NCBI GenBank assembly: GCA_016235805.1 | Contig: JACRIY010000083.1 | Coordinates: forward strand, 23,224 to 87,223 | Length of the DNA: 64,000 nt | Source: Rhodocyclales bacterium | GTDB lineage: Bacteria > Pseudomonadota > Gammaproteobacteria > Burkholderiales > Rhodocyclaceae | Direction: 5' to 3' | In this document: one piece after another, positions 60,257 to 64,000 of the stretch | How positions within the stretch are numbered: the first letter of the stretch is position 1 | Layout of the letters: each line of letters opens with the position of its first letter | Made by a program: the position numbers and the translations under genes | The notes under the pieces: generated by a model | Told to the model about the DNA's origin: nothing | Databases searched by the model: none | Seen by the model: the letters and a program-made list of their open reading frames with translations, nothing else

Positions 60257-61156
60257 CTACAGGCCGCGTTGCCAGACCGGCCTGAGTTTTGCCGAATCCG
60301 GGCTCGCGATCGCGGCCCGGATTTCCTTTAGCAACCTTTCCTTTTCCGCACCCAGGCTGCCTTTCAGTACCAGACGGTTGGATACGTGGTCGCTGCGGAA
60401 CACGGTGCGGCGCAGTTCCAGTGCCGAGACGAAGCGCTCCATTTCGACGAACAGTTCGCGCTGCTCGCAGGCCTGCCATTCCGGAAACCCCGCGCGAAAA
60501 CGCGCGTCGCCCTGCGGAAAGCTGACCACCAGTGTGGCCAGGTATTCGGGCTGCGTGGCGTTGGCCAGGCGTGCGGAATTTTCCGCGTGCTGTCGCGACA
60601 GCGACGTGCCGCCAAGCCCGTTGAGGATCATCACCGAGCGCCGGATGCCGGCCTGTTGCAGCTTGTCCAGGGCGTCGGCGGTGCTGGCGAAGGTCTCGCC
60701 CTTGTTTACCTTTGCCAGGACATCGTCATCGCCGGATTCGGCGCCGACATAGGCCATGGAGAGGCCGGCGTCGGCAAGCTCGCGCAGTTCGTCCACCGAC
60801 TTGCGGCGCAGGTTGCGCGGCAGGCAGTAGCTGGAAACGCGGCGCACCGCGGGCAGGTGCCGGCGGATCGCGACGAGCGTGTCGAGCAGGCGCCGCGTTG
60901 GCAATACCAGGGCGTCGCCGTCGGCGAGAAAGACGCGGCGGATGTCGCTGCCGAAGCGTTCGCCGCAGCGGCGAATGGTTTCCAGGGTTTCCGCCTCGTC
61001 GCGGGCGCGGAATTTCTTCTGCGGCGCCGTGTACATTTCGCAGAAGCTGCACTTGTTCCAGGAGCAGCCGTCGGTGACCGGCAGGATCAGGGATTCCGCT
61101 TCGCTGGGCGGGCGGAACACGGGGTCGATGTAGCGGATGGGAAAGGCGGAGTTCAT
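60257..61156 (-). CDS. Radical SAM protein
   Basis: A 299-residue radical SAM protein. The cluster motif is DGCSWNKCSFCEMY (Cys-x4-Cys-x2-Cys), followed by RVFLADGDALVLPT and AYVGAESGDDDVLAKVNKGET. It belongs to a Elp3/YfkB-like group of unassigned function. The N-terminus RYIDPVFRPPSEAESLILPVT is family-typical. ATG 61156 is chosen since the extension to 61273 adds nothing conserved. It is transcribed alone. Confidence 0.88.
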   Translation of the reverse strand: MNSAFPIRYIDPVFRPPSEAESLILPVTDGCSWNKCSFCEMYTAPQKKFRARDEAETLETIRRCGERFGSDIRRVFLADGDALVLPTRRLLDTLVAIRRHLPAVRRVSSYCLPRNLRRKSVDELRELADAGLSMAYVGAESGDDDVLAKVNKGETFASTADALDKLQQAGIRRSVMILNGLGGTSLSRQHAENSARLANATQPEYLATLVVSFPQGDARFRAGFPEWQACEQRELFVEMERFVSALELRRTVFRSDHVSNRLVLKGSLGAEKERLLKEIRAAIASPDSAKLRPVWQRGL

Positions 61157-61276
61157 GTTTTTGATTATGTCACGGGCGTTTAGCCCGTGACGGTATCCCC
61201 TTGTGGGATATCGCAGCCGGAGACAAGCGCCGGGCGCGGTATGATCCACGCCCCTGCCCGCAGCGTGCCGCATTTA

Positions 61277-62656
61277 ATGTCCTTTCCACCGCTTGCCTTC
61301 GTCGACCTCGAAACCACCGGGGCCACGGCGACGGCCGACCGCATCACCGAGATCGGTATCATCGAGGTCGATGAAAACGGCATGCGCGAGTGGTCCACCC
61401 TGGTCAATCCGGGAACGCCGATCTCTTCCTTCATCGAAAGCCTGACCGGCATCAGCAACGCGATGGTGGCGGACGCGCCGGCCTTCGAGGATGTCGCCGA
61501 CGAAGTGCTGGAGCGACTGGACGGGCGCCTCTTCATCGCCCATAACGCGCGCTTCGACTACGGCTTCCTGAAGAACGAGTTCAAGCGCAGCGGGCACGAT
61601 TTCCGCGCCACGGTGCTGTGCACCGTCAAGCTTTCACGCAAGCTGTTCCCGCAGCACGCGCGCCACAACCTCGACAGCCTGGTGGCGCGCCACGGACTGG
61701 TGGTCACTGCCCGCCACCGTGCGCTGGGCGACGCAAGGCTGATTCACCAGTTCTGGAACCATTTGCGCGCCGCCGTCGAACCAGACCTGCTGGCGGCTAC
61801 GGTCAGGCAGTTGACGGCGCGGCCGAGCCTGCCGCCCAACCTCGATCCGGCGGCGATCGACGAACTGCCCGACGGCACCGGCGTCTATCTTTTCTACGGT
61901 GAAAACAACCTGCCGCTGTATGTCGGCAAGAGCAAGGAACTGAAGAAACGCATCCTGTCCCATTTCGCGGCCGATCATGCCGCCGCCAAAGAGATGAGCC
62001 TTGCACAGCAGGTGCGGCGCATCGAATGCATCGAAACCGGTGGCGAGATCGGCGCACTGCTGAAGGAGGCGGCGCTGATCAAGTCCCTGCAGCCGATCCA
62101 CAACCGGACCCTGCGCCGCAACGATGATCTTTGCTTCTGGCGACTGGTCGAGGCACGGCCCGGCGAGTGGCGTCCGCAGCTATTGCCGGCGGGCGAACTC
62201 GGTACCCGCTTGCAGGAGCATTTGTACGGTCCGTTCAAGACGGCGCGGGAAGCCAATCGAACGCTGATCGAACTGGCGAAGGAACATCGGCTGTGCCATG
62301 CGCTGCTCGGCCTGGAAAAAGTGAAGCCGGGCAAACCGTGCTTCGCCCACCAGTTGCAGCAGTGCAAGGGGGCTTGCGTCGGCAAGGAGCCAGTGTCCTT
62401 CCACAGTGCGCGCCTGATGGCCGCCCTGGGCCGGCTGCGGCTGGCGCCGTGGCCGTTTCCAGGGCCCGCCTGGATACGCGAGGGCGACGAGGTGCACCTG
62501 ATCGAACAGTGGCGCCACCTTGGCACGGCGCGGTGTGAGGCGGACCTGCATGTGTTGCTCGACAGCCCCTTGCCCGACTTCGATCGGGACAGTTACCGGA
62601 TCCTGCACAAGGCTGTTGAGCGCATGGTCCCGCTGGCGCCCGTATCGGTAGCCTGA
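61277..62656 (+). CDS. DnaQ-like exonuclease fused to UvrC-type GIY-YIG domain
   Basis: A 459-residue protein. Residues 1-165 are a 3'-5' exonuclease with Exo I FVDLETTGA, Exo II IAHNARFDYGFL and Exo III HRALGDARL. Residues ~190-270 are a GIY-YIG nuclease (GTGVYLFYGENNLPLYVGKSKELKKRI) like the UvrC N-terminus and Cho. The C-terminal third has CFAHQLQQCKGACVGKE as in Cho-like proteins. It probably acts in DNA repair or proofreading. Known in betaproteobacteria as a DNA polymerase III epsilon-like fusion. Confidence 0.9.
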   Translation: MSFPPLAFVDLETTGATATADRITEIGIIEVDENGMREWSTLVNPGTPISSFIESLTGISNAMVADAPAFEDVADEVLERLDGRLFIAHNARFDYGFLKNEFKRSGHDFRATVLCTVKLSRKLFPQHARHNLDSLVARHGLVVTARHRALGDARLIHQFWNHLRAAVEPDLLAATVRQLTARPSLPPNLDPAAIDELPDGTGVYLFYGENNLPLYVGKSKELKKRILSHFAADHAAAKEMSLAQQVRRIECIETGGEIGALLKEAALIKSLQPIHNRTLRRNDDLCFWRLVEARPGEWRPQLLPAGELGTRLQEHLYGPFKTAREANRTLIELAKEHRLCHALLGLEKVKPGKPCFAHQLQQCKGACVGKEPVSFHSARLMAALGRLRLAPWPFPGPAWIREGDEVHLIEQWRHLGTARCEADLHVLLDSPLPDFDRDSYRILHKAVERMVPLAPVSVA

Positions 62657-62678
62657 GCCCGGTCCGCGGCGGCGGGAA

Positions 62679-63578
62679 TCAGCGCGCCGGGGTCGGCGGC
62701 GGATTGCGCAGGCGCGCGAGTTTTTCCTTGATCGCAGCCATGGATGCCGCGGCAGCCTTCTCGCCCTCCAGCACGGCGCGATGGCGGTCATCGAGGGTGG
62801 TGGCCGAAAGGTCTGCGGTGGCCGGGCGGATCACGATGTCGGCCTCGGCCAGTTCGTGGCGACTGATCGACTGGCCCATGATCGCGTAGGTTTGCAGCAG
62901 CATGTCGATGCTGTTGCCGCTGCGCCCGTCGCGCGCTTTGGCGGAAATGTCGACGGCGATCACGAAGTCGGCGCCGAGGCGGCGCGCGCCGCGCGCGGGA
63001 ACGGGACTGACCAGGCCGCCATCCACATACTCGCGACCGCTGATGGCGACCGGCTGGAATACGCCGGGCACCGCGGCCGACGCCTGCACCGCCCACCCGG
63101 TGTTGCCGGTGCGGAACAGGGCGGGCTCGCCGCTGCTGAAGTCGGTGGCGACCACGGCGAAGCTGCGCTTGAGCTTGTCCAAAGGCCGCTGACTGACCGC
63201 GTCATTGACGAAATTTCGCAGGGGGTCGCCCTTGAGCGGGCCGCGCAGCGAAACGTTCCAGTCGAAGATGTGGTTCTTGTCCATGTCCATCGCGGCTTTT
63301 TGCAGCTCGAAGCCGTTGAGTCCGGACGCATACAGCGCCCCCACCACGGCACCGGCGCTGGTGCCGACCACGATGTCGGGAACGATGCCCTGCGCTTCGA
63401 GGGCCTTGATTACGCCGATGTGGGCAAAGCCGCGCGCTGCGCCGCCGCCGAGTGCCAGGCCGATCTTTACTGGTACGGGTGCCGGCGGCGGGGCTGGCTT
63501 TTCACCCAGCAGCGCGCAGCCGGACAGCAGCGCGGCGGCGCAGAGGGCGAACAGAAAGCGCGAATCGGGAGGCGACAC
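62679..63578 (-). CDS. Patatin-like phospholipase lipoprotein (RssA type)
   Basis: About 299 residues. A lipobox LLSGC near residue 20 follows a hydrophobic signal, implying a lipid-anchored protein. The patatin domain has the oxyanion loop LGGGAARGFAHIGV, the nucleophile GTSAG and the catalytic Asp in DGGLVSPVP. The start is uncertain: GTG 63578 is chosen because it gives a normal lipoprotein signal; TTG 63587 and a TTG at 63689 are alternatives. Confidence 0.85.
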   Translation of the reverse strand: MSPPDSRFLFALCAAALLSGCALLGEKPAPPPAPVPVKIGLALGGGAARGFAHIGVIKALEAQGIVPDIVVGTSAGAVVGALYASGLNGFELQKAAMDMDKNHIFDWNVSLRGPLKGDPLRNFVNDAVSQRPLDKLKRSFAVVATDFSSGEPALFRTGNTGWAVQASAAVPGVFQPVAISGREYVDGGLVSPVPARGARRLGADFVIAVDISAKARDGRSGNSIDMLLQTYAIMGQSISRHELAEADIVIRPATADLSATTLDDRHRAVLEGEKAAAASMAAIKEKLARLRNPPPTPAR

Positions 63579-63633
63579 GTCGAGCAAAGAACGAAGCGAA
63601 TCGCCCCCGGGACTCAGGGAAACCTGCGAAACG

Positions 63634-63882
63634 TCAGCTCGAAGCGCCGGGCTTTCGGCCTGGACTCTTGGGCGGAATGTAGCCCGCAACCCGGCACAGC
63701 ACGGCTTCGACTTTTTCGCCGTCGGTGCTGAATCGTGTCACGCTGCACTTCGATATCTCGCCGCGCGCGGAAAGGTCGGAGATGGAGCGGCGCACTTTCG
63801 CCAGCGACAGCCCGGTCGCCGCAGCGATTTCGGAATCGAAACGCTGGCCGTTGGCCTTGAGGTATTGCATGATCTCTTGCAT
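63634..63882 (-). CDS. Small winged-helix DNA-binding-like protein
   Basis: An 82-residue protein starting MQEIMQYLKANGQRFDSEIAAATGLSLAKVRRSISDLSARGEISKCSVTRF. This is a winged-helix fold like those of FaeA/ArsR-type regulators. The tail is basic (KSPGRKPG). ATG 63882 is chosen because it gives a clean domain. It lies 27 bases from the tRNA gene on the same strand. Confidence 0.75.
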   Translation of the reverse strand: MQEIMQYLKANGQRFDSEIAAATGLSLAKVRRSISDLSARGEISKCSVTRFSTDGEKVEAVLCRVAGYIPPKSPGRKPGASS

Positions 63883-63908
63883 ATCCGCTGCTCCGGGTAA
63901 GTTGAAGC

Positions 63909-63984
63909 TGGTGGGCCCAGCGAGACTCGAACTCGCAACCAAAGGATTATGAGTCCTCTGCTCTAACCATTGAGCTACAGGCCC
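63909..63984 (-). tRNA. ileX: tRNA-Ile (CAU anticodon, tRNA-Ile2)
   Basis: A 76-base tRNA on the minus strand starting GGGCCTGTAGCTCAATGG and ending with encoded CCA. The anticodon arm GGACTCATAATCC has CAU, and the T-arm is GCGAGTTCGAGTCTCGC. The D-arm and the GACTCATAATC anticodon arm match the minor isoleucine tRNA whose CAU is converted to lysidine by TilS, rather than tRNA-Met. Confidence 0.9.
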
Positions 63985-64000
63985 TGCTTGCTGCTACGGC

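Overview
High-GC DNA from a nitrogen-fixing betaproteobacterium, most likely of the Rhodocyclales/Azoarcus type. This is inferred from gene content and protein character, not from a database search. Supporting points are a molybdenum nitrogenase cluster with a NifL/NifA pair, a FeSII-type protective ferredoxin, DraT/DraG, an Rnf complex and a PEP-CTERM protein.

Layout. (1) 1-6,702, minus strand: nifH-nifD-nifK-nifT-fdxN-nafY-like-DUF6129-like-LRV iron-sulfur protein and a truncated gene at the window edge, driven by a sigma-54/NifA promoter. (2) 6,729-14,895: draT, then a complete phosphite uptake and oxidation operon ptxABCD on the minus strand, a SIR2-family gene with its own NifA site and sigma-54-like promoter, a BrnT/BrnA toxin-antitoxin pair, an unrecognised 308-aa gene and a bacteriohemerythrin. 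(3) 15,286-20,054: a lower-GC catabolic cassette (LuxR regulator, solute-binding protein, acyl-CoA ligase, DsbA/HCCA-isomerase protein). (4) 20,390-26,145, minus strand: nifB-fdxB-nifO-flavodiiron protein-[2Fe-2S] ferredoxin-FeSII-draG behind a near-perfect sigma-54 promoter with a NifA site. (5) 26,200-42,639: mainly non-nif genes (two sensor kinases, TspO, a Pat-like acetyltransferase, DUF1631, HD-GYP, YedK, PEP-CTERM, TM2). (6) 42,667-52,914: nifL-nifA-nifF-nifZ-like on the minus strand, divergent from rnfG-E-rseC-A-B-C-D-H, with one NifA site between them. (7) 53,013-59,406: a decarboxylase, an XRE regulator and a small membrane protein, then nifV-cysE-TPR-nifW-nifZ-nifM behind a sigma-54-like promoter. 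(8) 59,677-63,984: OmpA-like protein, radical SAM protein, exonuclease/GIY-YIG protein, patatin, a small winged-helix protein and tRNA-Ile(CAU).

How it works together. NifL (flavin/redox PAS sensor) restrains NifA. NifA sites are visible before nifH, nifB, nifL/rnf and the SIR2 gene. Rnf, NifF and several ferredoxins supply low-potential electrons. NifB, NifO, NafY, NifV, NifM, NifZ, NifW and CysE make cofactors or mature the enzyme. FeSII, DraT/DraG and the flavodiiron protein would protect or switch off nitrogenase under oxygen or energy stress. nifE, nifN, nifX, nifU, nifS and nifQ are not in the window.

The strongest non-gene signals are two repeat systems. One is a ~28-bp element seen 11 times, including inside nifB, nifA, cysE, rnfC and a sensor kinase, where it encodes linker or tail peptide. 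The other is a family of C-rich hairpin repeats. At four redox genes of the nif operons (fdxN, fesII, fdx, the flavodiiron gene) the hairpin follows a perfect 12-18 bp inverted repeat that spans the stop codon.
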